NCBI RefSeq assembly: GCF_003591485.1
Contig: NZ_QZCF01000004.1
Span: 425,251-489,250 of the forward strand
Source: Paenibacillus sp. 1011MAR3C5
GTDB taxonomy: Bacteria; Bacillota; Bacilli; Paenibacillales; Paenibacillaceae
Reading direction: 5' to 3'
Length of the DNA stretch: 64,000 nt
The translations under genes and the position numbers were made by a program. Below the pieces are notes generated by a model. It ran no database searches. It was given only the letters and a program-made list of their open reading frames with translations, and was not told the origin of the DNA. This document shows, one piece after another, positions 9,673 to 18,526 of this stretch. Positions within the stretch are counted from its first letter, which is position 1. Each line of letters begins with the position of its first letter.

Positions 9673-10079
9673 AATAGTTATTTTATTTTAGTTTTTGATC
9701 AACTTTTTTAAATACGATCGTCCAAATTATTTTCGTACGCCAATAAAGCAATCGCTGTGGGATGTGAAATTCAATGATCTGAAAGGGAAAGGATTTTTTT
9801 ATCATCAGAAAGAATATTGAACCAATTGGAGATCTTTAAGCAGAAGCTTATAAAAAATGGATTTAACTCAACATATGAAGCAGCCGATGGCTGCTTTTTA
9901 TTATTTTCTTGAAGGGTGTGTGCAGCACAGCTGCTTTAATCGCCTTGGTTGAGAATGCGCATAAAAGTTTTCTAGCAGTTCAAGCCCCAGCTCGTCAACT
10001 TTGTCCGCATAAATGTCCAAGTCCCCTCATAGCATGGTATCAGCCAGTAAAATACTATGTGTGCAGAGGGGATGATTTC
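9673..10079. other. Intergenic region with one small hairpin
   Basis: No convincing gene is seen. A hairpin AAGCAGCC/GGCTGCTT followed by T's at 9877-9900 is a probable terminator. A short frame at 9692-9818 ending in stop has no start and no family I recognise; it may be a scrap of a lost gene. Confidence 0.5.
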
Positions 10080-11255
10080 ATGCGTCGCATGACATGGACC
10101 GCGGCAATTATTGTGTGCTTCTCACTACTATTGTCGGCTTGCGGTACGAAGGACGCCGAGTCCGTGGTGAAGGAGCTCGACAAAGTAGTCAACAGTATGG
10201 AGAGCTATCAGGGAAGCGGGACGATGACGCTTCATACCGGCCAGCAGCCGCTGGAGTATCAAGTGGAGGTTTCCTATCAGGATCCGCACTATTACCGCAT
10301 TAAGTTGACGAACGAAGAAAAGGATATTACGCAAATCGTGCTCCGCAACGACGACGGCGTGTTCGTACTGACGCCGAAGCTGAATAAGGTATTCCGGTTC
10401 CAAAGCGACTGGCCGCAAAACCAGGGGCAGGTCTACCTGTATCAGACCCTCATTCAAAGCATTATTGTAGACAACTCCAGACAGTTCGCCGTGGACGACG
10501 AAGCGTATGTGTTCGATGTGATGGCGAATTACAATAACGGATCATTGGCCCGTCAAAAAATTTGGCTGAACAAAGACGACTTAAGCCCGGTTCAGGTGGA
10601 AGTGAGCGACACGAATGCTTCGGTCATGGTAGATGTGAAGTTCGATACCTTCAAATTCGGCGAGAAATTCGACAAGAGCGTCTTCGAGACCCAAGCCAAC
10701 ATGGCCGCTACGCCTCCGGCAACGGACAATTCCGGCGAGAAGACGGGCAGCGGCGGCGATCAGCCGACAATTACGACACCAGAGCAAGAAACCGACGAGG
10801 CGGCAGCGCCTGACGATCAAGCGAATCCGGATAAGGAAGGCACAGATGACGAGGAAGCCAGCAATCCGGATGAAAGTGCGTCCACAGGCAATGAAGAAGC
10901 AAGCAATCTTCCTTTCGTAGCGCTGGCGCCATCGCATCTCCCAGAAGGCGTTGCATTCAAAGACAGCATGGATATCGATTATGGCGGCAACAAAGGCCTG
11001 ATCTCCAGATATGACGGGGCATACAACTTTACGATCATTCAGTCGCAGCCAAAGGATATGGCTACCTCGCTGGTACCGGGCGTCCTGGTTGATCTGGGCA
11101 CGACGGTAGGCGAACTGACGACGAACGAAGACAATTCACTTCAGACGCTGACCTGGACGTATCAGGGCAATCTGTTCCGTCTATCCAGCGCCGATCTGCC
11201 GGATGTCGAGATGAGGAAAATCGCGCAATCGGTTCAAGGAGAAATGGATAAATAA
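10080..11255 (+). CDS. ydcC: YdcC-like membrane lipoprotein (LolA-fold, DUF4367-like C-terminus)
   Basis: A 391-residue lipoprotein: signal peptide MRRMTWTAAIIVCFSLLLSACG with lipobox LSAC and Cys22. A LolA/LppX-like beta domain (residues about 25-210) follows, rich in QVEVSYQDPHYYRIKL-type strands. Then comes an acidic low-complexity linker (about 215-280), and last a DUF4367-like domain from LPFVALAPSHLPEG. The start at 10080 has GAGGGGATG upstream. In B. subtilis the sporulation-associated ydcC precedes alrA and ndoAI-ndoA. The same order here supports the assignment. The lipoprotein faces the outside of the membrane; its molecular role is not established. Confidence 0.82.
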   Translation: MRRMTWTAAIIVCFSLLLSACGTKDAESVVKELDKVVNSMESYQGSGTMTLHTGQQPLEYQVEVSYQDPHYYRIKLTNEEKDITQIVLRNDDGVFVLTPKLNKVFRFQSDWPQNQGQVYLYQTLIQSIIVDNSRQFAVDDEAYVFDVMANYNNGSLARQKIWLNKDDLSPVQVEVSDTNASVMVDVKFDTFKFGEKFDKSVFETQANMAATPPATDNSGEKTGSGGDQPTITTPEQETDEAAAPDDQANPDKEGTDDEEASNPDESASTGNEEASNLPFVALAPSHLPEGVAFKDSMDIDYGGNKGLISRYDGAYNFTIIQSQPKDMATSLVPGVLVDLGTTVGELTTNEDNSLQTLTWTYQGNLFRLSSADLPDVEMRKIAQSVQGEMDK

Positions 11256-11403
11256 CCTGCGGCCTCCAAGCGGCGCTCGAATTTCCAAGAGGTACTAGCC
11301 ATTTCTGGTGCTCATTTCATTGACAGTCCCAGCAGCAACGTTTAACATTATTTTATTAATGTTTGCTGCTCGGACTGTTTTCGTTTTTGGCATTGAGGAG
11401 AAG

Positions 11404-12600
11404 GTGAGCGACTTGGAATCGTATTATCGCCCGACTTGGGCAGAGATCTCGTTGGATGCGCTTCGTCATAATATACAGGCTGTACGTGAGGCTATACCAG
11501 CCGGATGCAAGCTGATGGCATCGGTGAAAGCGAATGCGTACGGTCACGGAGCGGTAGAAATAGCGGAGGCGGCTGAACGCTTCGGCGTGGATTTTTTGGG
11601 GGTCGCGTTTCTGGACGAGGCGCTTCAACTGCGCAGGGCCGGCATTCAGTCGCCTATTCTTGTGCTGGGGTTCGTACCGGCGGATGCGCTGGCAGTCGCG
11701 CGTGAGCATGACATTACGATCAGTCTGTTCCGTGATGATGTACGAGAGGCTGCTGGACAATTGCCAGCCCGCAACGACGGCCGCAAGCTGAAGGCGCATG
11801 TGAAGATCGACTCCGGCATGGGGCGCCTGGGCGTGCTGGGGGGCGAGGAGGCGCTTGCTTTCATTGAACGGTCGCTGAATACTCCCGAGCTTGAGGTAGA
11901 GGGATTGTTCACGCACTATGCGAAAGCCGATGAGGCGGATAAGACCTATACCAAGCTGCAATATGAGCGCTTCCAATCCATTGTCGAGGATGTCAAGCAG
12001 CGTGGATGGACGATCCCGATCGTGCATGCAGCCAATAGTGCCGCAGGCATCGATACGCCGGAATGGGCAGGGGACATGGTCAGACTAGGAATTGGCATGT
12101 ACGGCTTGTACCCTTCTGAAGAGGTGAACAAGGAGCGGGTCGTGCTGAAGCCGGTGCTTGCGCTGAAGACGCAGATCGTCTGGACGAAGACGGCGCCGCC
12201 GGGATGGGGAATCAGCTACGGAACGCGATATTTCACCGAGAAGGAAGAGCTGATTGGCACTTTGCCGATCGGATACGCGGACGGCTACAGCCGGATGCTG
12301 GGCGGCAAGGCACATGGATTGGTACGCGGCGTAAAAACGCCGATTCTGGGCACAATCTGCATGGATCAATGCATGATTGCGCTTGATCCTGTCCGGAATC
12401 AGCCAGGTGCAGCTCCGGTGGAAGCAGGAGAAGAAGTCGTGCTGATCGGGTCGCAAGGAAATGCCTTCATAACTGCCGAAGAGATCGCAGATCAGCTTGG
12501 CACGATCAACTATGAAGTCATTTGTATGCTTGCCGCACGGGTCCCTCGGGTCTACATGGAGGACGGGGCCGTTGTGCAGTCGCGTAACGACTTGGCATAA
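11404..12600 (+). CDS. alr: Alanine racemase
   Basis: The 398-residue protein is a fold-type III PLP enzyme that interconverts L- and D-alanine for peptidoglycan and spore wall synthesis. Lys42 in MASVKANAYGHGA is the PLP lysine. The C-terminal catalytic Tyr lies in GISYGTRY and the conserved Cys/Met block is GTICMDQCM. I start at GTG 11404, which has GAGGAG 3 bases upstream (short spacing); TTG 11413 would place the SD 12 bases away, so either is possible. The open frame extends upstream to 11308, but that part (hydrophobic, no SD) is not part of the family and is probably untranslated. Neighbours match the B. subtilis ydcC-alrA-ndoAI block. Confidence 0.96.
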   Translation: MSDLESYYRPTWAEISLDALRHNIQAVREAIPAGCKLMASVKANAYGHGAVEIAEAAERFGVDFLGVAFLDEALQLRRAGIQSPILVLGFVPADALAVAREHDITISLFRDDVREAAGQLPARNDGRKLKAHVKIDSGMGRLGVLGGEEALAFIERSLNTPELEVEGLFTHYAKADEADKTYTKLQYERFQSIVEDVKQRGWTIPIVHAANSAAGIDTPEWAGDMVRLGIGMYGLYPSEEVNKERVVLKPVLALKTQIVWTKTAPPGWGISYGTRYFTEKEELIGTLPIGYADGYSRMLGGKAHGLVRGVKTPILGTICMDQCMIALDPVRNQPGAAPVEAGEEVVLIGSQGNAFITAEEIADQLGTINYEVICMLAARVPRVYMEDGAVVQSRNDLA

Positions 12601-12676
12601 GCCGACAAGGGCTGGGATTTATTCCAATTGGATTATTTATCATTTCGTGCAGGGATTGAGCCTGCGGAGATCGAAT

Positions 12677-12705
12677 TTGTTATGCAGCCATAAGATGGGT
12701 ATAAT
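12677..12705 (+). promoter_or_regulatory. Putative SigmaA promoter of ndoAI-ndoA
   Basis: TTGTTA (12677-12682), a 17-base spacer and a consensus TATAAT (12700-12705). The start codon of the antitoxin gene is about 120 bases downstream. Confidence 0.5.
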
Positions 12706-12822
12706 CCGCATATAGCATAATTGATATACGATAGGCATACAAATGATGAAGTATAGTAATGGCAAGAATTTGTCATAATGTGTAATAGGGTTTTTTGGAA
12801 AAGTCTTGGGGGTGCGAGTTCG

Positions 12823-13104
12823 GTGGCCAATGTGCATAATACGAAAAGGATCATGATCAGCTTGCCCGATCAATTGCTCGAGGAGGTCGATGGTATCGTA
12901 GCCAAGGAGAACTCTAATCGCAGCGAGTTTATTCGGCAAGCCATGAAGCTGTATTTGGTGGAACGCAAGAAGCGCCAAATCCGTGAATCCATGCAGCGCG
13001 GATATATGGAAATGGCAAAAATCAACCTGAATATGGCCTCGGAAGCGTTTCAAGCGGAGGAAGAAGCCGACCATACGTTAGGCCGTCTCGTAAGCGGGGT
13101 GTAG
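12823..13104 (+). CDS. ndoAI: Antitoxin NdoAI (MazE/EndoAI type, ribbon-helix-helix)
   Basis: At 93 residues it equals the length of B. subtilis NdoAI. The N-terminal ribbon-helix-helix (KRIMISLPDQLLEEVDGIV) would bind DNA as a dimer. The C-terminal half, with RGYMEMAKINLN and a closing RLVSG, is the conserved toxin-neutralising region. GTG 12823 is preferred because GGGGGTG lies 8 bases upstream and the family length fits; the frame is open 15 codons further up. It ends 3 bases before the toxin gene, so the two are translated together and the complex probably autoregulates. Confidence 0.93.
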   Translation: MANVHNTKRIMISLPDQLLEEVDGIVAKENSNRSEFIRQAMKLYLVERKKRQIRESMQRGYMEMAKINLNMASEAFQAEEEADHTLGRLVSGV

Positions 13105-13107
13105 AGC

Positions 13108-13458
13108 TTGATCGTAAAACGCGGAGATGTGTTTTTTGCCGATTTGTCCCCAGTCGTCGGCTCGGAGCAGGGCGGAGTCCGTCCCGTTCTAGTCATTCAA
13201 AATGACATTGGCAACCGATTCAGCCCTACTGTAATCGTAGCCGCCATTACGGCTCAAATCCAGAAAGCAAAGCTGCCAACGCATGTCGAAATGGATGCGG
13301 CAACTCATGGCTTCGACCGGGATTCGGTCGTACTATTGGAGCAGATCCGTACAATCGACAAGCAGCGCTTAACGGATAAAATCACGCATTTGGACGATGA
13401 AACGATGCGCAAAGTGGACGATGCGCTGTTGATCAGCGTAGGCCTGATCGACTTCTAA
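13108..13458 (+). CDS. ndoA: Endoribonuclease NdoA (MazF/EndoA toxin)
   Basis: The 116-residue product matches MazF/PemK RNases of the Bacillus EndoA type, which cut single-stranded mRNA at UACAU in B. subtilis. Visible family features are [19 protein letters not shown] (catalytic Arg in the beta1-beta2 loop), [12 protein letters not shown], and TVIVAAIT followed by the KLPTHV strand. It uses a TTG start at 13108, as is common for this gene in Bacilli, with GGGGTGTAGAG upstream. It is paired with NdoAI directly upstream. A chromosomal, vertically kept module rather than a plasmid type is likely from the conserved location. Confidence 0.95.
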   Translation: MIVKRGDVFFADLSPVVGSEQGGVRPVLVIQNDIGNRFSPTVIVAAITAQIQKAKLPTHVEMDAATHGFDRDSVVLLEQIRTIDKQRLTDKITHLDDETMRKVDDALLISVGLIDF

Positions 13459-13539
13459 AATATCAAAGGCCGGCTGTCTCAATGGGACAGCAAGAAGGCT
13501 TGGTTTCCCAACCGGAATGAACGGTCACAAAATTAAAGG

Positions 13540-13569
13540 TAGACAATTTGAGGATGAGTTTGCTATTAT
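13540..13569 (+). promoter_or_regulatory. Putative extended -10 promoter of the Tad-like locus
   Basis: TGC-TATTAT (13561-13569) is an extended -10. TAGACA at 13540-13545 is a weak -35 with an 18-base spacer. It would start a leader of about 45 bases ahead of the hairpin at 13615. Confidence 0.4.
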
Positions 13570-13614
13570 AGGCTCAAATTCATGTTTGAACAAATAATAG
13601 AGCAATCTATTGCG

Positions 13615-13665
13615 AAGAACGCAATCAGTTAGCCGGCAGCGGCTGCTGAATGCGTTCTTTTTTTT
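13615..13665 (+). terminator. Intrinsic terminator in the leader of the Tad-like locus
   Basis: AAGAACGCA (13615-13623) pairs with TGCGTTCTT (13651-13659), with a GCAGC-containing inner stem, and is followed by eight T's. It ends only a few bases before the ribosome binding site of the first Tad-like gene. It may terminate ndoA transcripts, attenuate the operon, or both. The sequence between 13459 and 13615 shows no riboswitch consensus that I can recognise. Confidence 0.7.
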
Positions 13666-13687
13666 GTTGCTCGGAGGTGGGGTAGCG

Positions 13688-14437
13688 ATGAGAAGAGGAA
13701 GGAGCTTATGGCTCAGCCTGACGGCGGCGATGCTGTCGGCGGCGCTGGTGTACGGGCTGTACGTGCTGCAGCGAGATCAATTGGAACAACAGGAGACGAT
13801 AGCCGTAATCGTGCCCAAGCGATTCATCGCAGCCGGCGAGCGGCTCCAGCGGAGCGATCTGGAATTGTCGCGTTTGCCGGTTGCCGCTTATACGAGCGAC
13901 ATGGTCTCAGAGCTAGGTATGGCCTCGGGGATGGAAGCGGCAATGCCGCTCGGAAAAGGCGAGGCGCTTCTCGCCTGGAAGCTGAATGAGCATTACCTGC
14001 ATCCGCGGACGGGAGAGTCGACCTTTCAAATTCCGAAGGAGTATATCCGCTCGATCTCGAACGGGATTCGCGCAGGCGACCGGGTGCTCCTCTATGCGTC
14101 GGGCGCAGAGGAAGAGTCGCTGCGCATCTTCCCGGAATCGGTCGTTGTCGCATCGGTGAAGAGCTCGGCCAATGTGGAGGTCGACAGTTTGGAGCAATCG
14201 CATCTGATGTCGCTAGCGGAGGGCAACAAGGACGGCATGTATGTGGCGAGACGGGACGCCAATGCGATGATCGAATATGTAAATCTCAATTTGACGGAGG
14301 CTCAGTGGCTTCAGATCGACCGGCTTTGCAAGGGCGGAAGCGTCAAGGTTGTGATTGCATACAGCCCGGAGTCCTATGACCGGATCAAGGATGAGCGTGA
14401 AGCGGAAGGAAAGGGTGAGAACGGTGAGCGGGAATAA
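13688..14437 (+). CDS. SAF-domain protein, CpaB/RcpC-like (Tad locus)
   Basis: A 249-residue protein with one N-terminal membrane helix (LWLSLTAAMLSAALVYGLYVL) and an SAF domain beginning near VIVPKRFIAAGERLQRSDLE. This is the arrangement of CpaB/RcpC in Flp (Tad) pilus systems, where it lies outside the membrane and helps assembly. I use ATG 13688, which has GGAGGTGGGG upstream; an open frame begins 26 codons earlier without SD and overlaps the terminator hairpin. It is the first gene of a run of nine closely packed genes, overlapping the TadZ-like gene by 14 bases. Assignment rests on the SAF domain plus context. Confidence 0.75.
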   Translation: MRRGRSLWLSLTAAMLSAALVYGLYVLQRDQLEQQETIAVIVPKRFIAAGERLQRSDLELSRLPVAAYTSDMVSELGMASGMEAAMPLGKGEALLAWKLNEHYLHPRTGESTFQIPKEYIRSISNGIRAGDRVLLYASGAEEESLRIFPESVVVASVKSSANVEVDSLEQSHLMSLAEGNKDGMYVARRDANAMIEYVNLNLTEAQWLQIDRLCKGGSVKVVIAYSPESYDRIKDEREAEGKGENGERE

Positions 14438-15281
14438 TGGTGCGGCTCCGGTCGTCGCTTTTATTGGCACAACTCCTAATATCGGGACGACATCGGCAGC
14501 CTTCGCGACCGCTTACAGGCTTGCGGAACTCGGCGGCATAGAGGTTGGCTATCTGTGCTTGAACCTCAAGAGCGCAAAGCTGCATCGCTTCCTGGGGGAG
14601 GATGAGCCGGACGTGACGCTCGACAGGCTTCAACCGGAGCTTCGCTCGGCCTCCTTGACGCCGGATATGCTTCGCAGTGCGGATTGCACGGTGAGAGGAC
14701 GAGCCAATCTGCATGTCCTGTTCGGCAATTTGAACCGGGAGGGAGCGGAGTTTGTCGGGGCGGAGGAGATTGACCATCTGCTGGACGTGGCAGAGAAAAC
14801 ATACGGATTTGTCGTGCTTGACGTTGGTGCTTATTGGGATAATGCGGCCACGATATGCAGCATTCGGCGAGCGGACTCGCGTGTATTGGTGACGACGCCT
14901 GCGCTCTCGCACTTTCAGGAAGACGGAAGGCGTTGGGTCGGGAGTGTGTCGCCACTCTTTCAAGTCCAGCCGAATCAGTACGATTGTATCATCGTCCACT
15001 ATCCATGGAGAAAGGGAGGTTATCGCATGAACGACATTTGCAAGGAGCTGGGAACCGCTCCAATGGGAGAATTCAAAATGAATGATTCGATGTTTGCCAG
15101 CCTGGACAAAGGCGGCTATGACGAATGGTTGAGAGAGGATCCGGCGGGAAGGACGGCGATGAGGAAACCGGCAGCCAGGCTGCTGGTACGCCATGGCGTA
15201 CAGGGCAGCTTCTCATCCATGGTTAGACAGCCGTGGTATCGCAGGCTCAATGTGCATCGGAACGGAGTGGGTTCCTCATGA
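14424..15281 (+). CDS. CpaE/TadZ-like ParA-fold protein with degenerate P-loop
   Basis: The 285-residue protein begins with VVAFIGTTPNIGTTSAAFATA, in the place where MinD/ParA proteins carry KGGxGKTT. The spacing of glycines and TT is kept but both lysines are gone, so normal ATP hydrolysis is doubtful. Later blocks fit the fold: GFVVLDVGAYWDN near residue 130 (switch II-like) and DSRVLVTTPALSHFQED. TadZ/CpaE localise Tad pili, and some TadZ proteins are known to have atypical Walker A motifs. GTG 14424 is chosen for AAGGGTGAG upstream. It overlaps both neighbours (14 bases and ATGA), indicating coupled translation. Confidence 0.65.
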   Translation: MSGNNGAAPVVAFIGTTPNIGTTSAAFATAYRLAELGGIEVGYLCLNLKSAKLHRFLGEDEPDVTLDRLQPELRSASLTPDMLRSADCTVRGRANLHVLFGNLNREGAEFVGAEEIDHLLDVAEKTYGFVVLDVGAYWDNAATICSIRRADSRVLVTTPALSHFQEDGRRWVGSVSPLFQVQPNQYDCIIVHYPWRKGGYRMNDICKELGTAPMGEFKMNDSMFASLDKGGYDEWLREDPAGRTAMRKPAARLLVRHGVQGSFSSMVRQPWYRRLNVHRNGVGSS

Positions 15282-16636
15282 AGAGTGTGCAGGACAGATT
15301 CTCCATTGCGGAATTTGCGGCAAGAGTGCAGAGCGAGAGTGAGGGAGCCGTTCGTGATGAGAGTGCGCATGAACGGGAAGATAGGGGCTCTGATGATTTT
15401 GACAGGCTGGCTGAGGAAATCAGGTCCTATCTGAGCGCCCCGAGAGGCATGACGGAGGAGGAACGAAGGAAGTACAGCGAGACGCTTAACCGTGCTGTGC
15501 TAGGATTTCCGCATGACCGTGAGCAAGTGCTGGCTGTGATTGAGGATCGGCTCATTCGTCTGCGCATTCATACGCTGTCGGGATGGAAGCATCCCTATGC
15601 CACGCTTGCGGAAGCGTTATTTGCGGAGGTAGTGGGACTGAATGTACTGGAGCTTGTGCTGGCAAGCCGCGATGACTTGGAGGAGCTGCAGGTGGTCGGG
15701 ACGAGAATCTACGAAGTGCGCGGCGGCGTGGCTTCGTTATCCCCTTATGGTTTCGGCAGCGTTCGCGATGTCGAGCGCATCCAGCAAAATCTGGTGTTGT
15801 ATAACAATGACCGGATCAATCCGCGCAAGCGTTGGGCGGAGGTCATGCTTCAAGACGGCTCCCGCGTCACGATGACCGGCTTCGGATTCACGTCGAGTCC
15901 AACGCTGACGATCCGCTTCTATACCGTCCGGCGCTTCCGTCTTGACGCTTTGGCAGCGGCGCCATATCTGTCGCTTAGTGAACGAATGGTACAGCTCCTG
16001 CAAGCATCGCTGAAGGCTAGATACAATCTGGTCATCATAGGGCCGACCAACTCCGGCAAGACCAATCTGATGAAGGCGCTTATTGCCGAGCTGCCGGATG
16101 AGGAGCGGATCATTACGATTGAGGGAAGATACGAGATGATGCTCGGCAGAGATTTTCCGAATAAGAACATTATCGAATATGAAGCGGCGGAAGACGACGA
16201 AGCCCATCGCTCATCCCAGGCTTTCAAGCTTGCCCTTCGTCAATCGCCACAGCGCATTATCCATGCGGAGATTAGAGACGAAGACGCGAATATTTATGTA
16301 CGGGCCTGTACGCGGGGGCATACCGGAAGCATGACAACCGTTCATGCCAATCGGCTGGAGGATGTACCCGAGGCCATTACCGATATGTGCATGCAAGATG
16401 GCAGGAGCATGAGTCCCGAGCGGCTGACGAAACGAATCGCGGAATATGTCACCGAGCTTGGCATCGAGATGAAGCTGATTGGCGGCCGCAGAGTGGTGTC
16501 TCGTATTGGAGAGATGAAGTGGTATGGCGGCGAAGTACATATTCGGGATTGGGCGGTCTTCGATGATGCAAGAAGCGAATGGCTATATCCGAATCCTCCA
16601 TCAGTGCGTGCTGCCGCATGGCTGGGAAGGAACTAA
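15278..16636 (+). CDS. tadA: TadA/CpaF-type secretion ATPase
   Basis: A 452-residue secretion ATPase of the type II/IV superfamily. Features in order: an N-terminal region to about residue 110, a central domain (RWAEVMLQDGSRVTMTGFGF), Walker A GPTNSGKT with Lys261, an Asp-box region (RIITIEGRYEM), Walker B-like QRIIHAEIRDEDA, and the His-box GHTGSMTTVHANR. This is the motor that drives assembly of Flp-type pili or related structures at the inner face of the membrane. It starts with ATGA overlap on the TadZ-like gene and is followed after 2 bases by the TadB-like gene. It is the best-supported member of the locus. Confidence 0.88.
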   Translation: MKSVQDRFSIAEFAARVQSESEGAVRDESAHEREDRGSDDFDRLAEEIRSYLSAPRGMTEEERRKYSETLNRAVLGFPHDREQVLAVIEDRLIRLRIHTLSGWKHPYATLAEALFAEVVGLNVLELVLASRDDLEELQVVGTRIYEVRGGVASLSPYGFGSVRDVERIQQNLVLYNNDRINPRKRWAEVMLQDGSRVTMTGFGFTSSPTLTIRFYTVRRFRLDALAAAPYLSLSERMVQLLQASLKARYNLVIIGPTNSGKTNLMKALIAELPDEERIITIEGRYEMMLGRDFPNKNIIEYEAAEDDEAHRSSQAFKLALRQSPQRIIHAEIRDEDANIYVRACTRGHTGSMTTVHANRLEDVPEAITDMCMQDGRSMSPERLTKRIAEYVTELGIEMKLIGGRRVVSRIGEMKWYGGEVHIRDWAVFDDARSEWLYPNPPSVRAAAWLGRN

Positions 16637-16638
16637 CG

Positions 16639-17574
16639 ATGGCTAATCTGGCTCTCTTATCAGGAAGCTTGCTGCTGTTTGTTCTATTATTTATGGTCAT
16701 CCGCTCATTGATTGATTCGGCCGAAGACAAGCGGCAGCTTCGCAGCCGATTGACCTATGAATCGCCCTATAGCTTGCGAAGAATGCTGACCGAACGGCTT
16801 AGATCGTATGGCATGCTTCGACAGCATGTTGAGGAGCTGCTGGAGACGCTCAGAATAAAGCTGCCGGCAGATACCTTTCTCGGAATCTCGGGTTTGCTGC
16901 TTGTGGGAGGTGTTGTAGCGGGAGGCATGTTCTTTCAGACGGCGAAGGGTGGATTGCTGTTTGGCTTGATTGTTGGACTAGCGCCTTACATCTGGCTGAG
17001 AGGCTTACTGATTCATCGGCGAATGGGAGCCCAGCTTGATTTTTTGCCCGCCGTGGAATTGTTCTATCAATGTTATCTGGTGACCGGAGAACGCCATGTC
17101 CGTATCGCCTTGCAACGAACGATAGAGGAGAAGAGGCTGCTCGGACCGATGCAAGCCGTATTCGAACAGCTGTACCGCAACCTGTCGGTCAGAGGTGATG
17201 ATGATGCAAGCCTGCGAATACTGGGATCTTCGCTAGGTCATTTATGGTCGGATTATTTTGTGCAAATTTTGCGTGTCGCGCTGTCTGAAGGGGTTCCCGT
17301 CACAGAGAGCTTAAGGGAGCTGCTGGCCGATATGAGGAAGGCGCGCCGGGCGAATGAACAGGAGCGCCACCGCCTTTTGGAGATCAGGGTTGCCAACTTT
17401 ACACCGATTCTGTTCCTGGCCTTGTTCATCGGCATCAATCTTCGTTACAACCAAGCGAATGCATACTTCTATTATTTGCAGGACCCGCAAGGGCGCGACA
17501 TGCTGCTGAATGCGCTTCTGCTTATATTTGGATCGTTTCTTTTGGGCCTTTGGCTCTCACGCAAAAAAATGTAA
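16639..17574 (+). CDS. tadB: TadB-like inner membrane platform protein
   Basis: This 311-residue protein has an N-terminal membrane helix (LALLSGSLLLFVLLFMVI) and a pair of helices near residues 85-130. A central cytoplasmic region of about 130 residues carries the GspF-like helices (DFLPAVELFYQCYLVTG, then SDYFVQILRVALSEG). Two C-terminal helices (FTPILFLALFIGINL and LLLIFGSFLLGLWL) end the protein. That topology is shared by TadB/TadC, which form the platform on which the TadA ATPase acts. GGAAGG stands before ATG 16639. It sits between the ATPase and a second platform gene. Confidence 0.75.
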   Translation: MANLALLSGSLLLFVLLFMVIRSLIDSAEDKRQLRSRLTYESPYSLRRMLTERLRSYGMLRQHVEELLETLRIKLPADTFLGISGLLLVGGVVAGGMFFQTAKGGLLFGLIVGLAPYIWLRGLLIHRRMGAQLDFLPAVELFYQCYLVTGERHVRIALQRTIEEKRLLGPMQAVFEQLYRNLSVRGDDDASLRILGSSLGHLWSDYFVQILRVALSEGVPVTESLRELLADMRKARRANEQERHRLLEIRVANFTPILFLALFIGINLRYNQANAYFYYLQDPQGRDMLLNALLLIFGSFLLGLWLSRKKM

Positions 17575-17579
17575 GGGTG

Positions 17580-18476
17580 ATGGTTGTGTACGATTGGATT
17601 GCCGGATGGATTGAAGCAGGCGCTATTCTGGGACAGTTCCTCTTCGCGGGGACGGGGCTCTATATGCTGCTAAGGTTGTTGCCGGAACGCTCCATTAGAT
17701 GGAAGAGGCTCTCTTTTCTGAAGCTGCGCAGCTCTGCGCCTCCAGAACGCTGGCTTCGTCTGTGCGGTATCAAGAGGGAGCATTCCGCATACCAAGAAAG
17801 GGAGCTTCTTCTCGCGGGCTGTGGCATGACGTTCAATCCTGCTTGGTACATGCTCTTTCGTCAGCTTGCGATGACTATGGGGATGATGTCAGGGGCTCTA
17901 TTAGTTGTAGTGTTCAGAGGCGAGTTGATGTCGATATGGTTCCAAGCCTTGGCTGCATTGCCGTTATTGCTTGCTGGAGCTTTGCATCTCGACCGGGCAT
18001 GGCTGCGTGCAGCACAGAAGATGAGGTCTCTGCAGTTTACGAAGGAAATTTATGTGATCAGCAATCAATTACTTTATTTTGCGGACTCCAATCTGAATAT
18101 CCATAGCAAGCTCATGCGGTGCATGCCTTATACAAAAGCGATGCGCGGAGATATGGAGCGTCTGCTCGCAGAATGGTATCACGATCCCGCCCTTGCCTTG
18201 CGGCAATTCAAGCTGAGGGTCGGCACGGATGACGGAATGAGCTTCGTCGAGACGATCGATGCGATCCGGCAGCATGAGAGCAATCAATATTATGAATTGC
18301 TCCGTATTCGGATATCGGAGTACAAGGAAAAGCTGGAGCTTGCGAAGGACAGCCGCAAGGAATCGACATCCTATGTGCTGTTCATCATTGCGGGCATTCC
18401 GATCCTGTATACGTTCCAGGTCTTTATTTATCCATGGGTAAGAGAAGGCCAGAAGCTGTTTCAGTCGTTGGGATAA
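17580..18476 (+). CDS. tadC: TadC-like inner membrane platform protein
   Basis: A second GspF/TadC-type membrane protein of about 298 residues. It has helices near the N-terminus (AGAILGQFLFAGTGLYMLL), a pair around residues 95-135, a cytoplasmic segment with QFTKEIYVISNQLLYFADSN, and a C-terminal helix (YVLFIIAGIPILYTFQVFIY). The start is not certain: ATG 17580 is given, but GTG 17586 has a better distance to AAGGGTGA. It follows the TadB-like gene by 5 bases. Together the pair matches the two platform subunits of Tad systems. Confidence 0.7.
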   Translation: MVVYDWIAGWIEAGAILGQFLFAGTGLYMLLRLLPERSIRWKRLSFLKLRSSAPPERWLRLCGIKREHSAYQERELLLAGCGMTFNPAWYMLFRQLAMTMGMMSGALLVVVFRGELMSIWFQALAALPLLLAGALHLDRAWLRAAQKMRSLQFTKEIYVISNQLLYFADSNLNIHSKLMRCMPYTKAMRGDMERLLAEWYHDPALALRQFKLRVGTDDGMSFVETIDAIRQHESNQYYELLRIRISEYKEKLELAKDSRKESTSYVLFIIAGIPILYTFQVFIYPWVREGQKLFQSLG

Positions 18477-18526
18477 GCGGAAGCGTCAAGAGTCAGTTAA
18501 GACAGCAATGGGAGGAGGTGACAGGG

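Noticed and set aside
11308..11403. Upstream extension of the alanine racemase frame
   Set aside because: Thirty-two hydrophobic residues without SD that do not belong to the Alr family; treated as untranslated.
13459..13615. Cyclic di-GMP riboswitch ahead of the Tad-like locus
   Set aside because: I looked for the GEMM core elements and did not find them; the leader from the predicted promoter is also too short.
14385..15194. 269-codon open frame on the minus strand opposite the TadZ-like gene
   Set aside because: Arg/His-rich, no SD, no recognisable domain; the plus strand frame overlaps its neighbours as an operon gene does.
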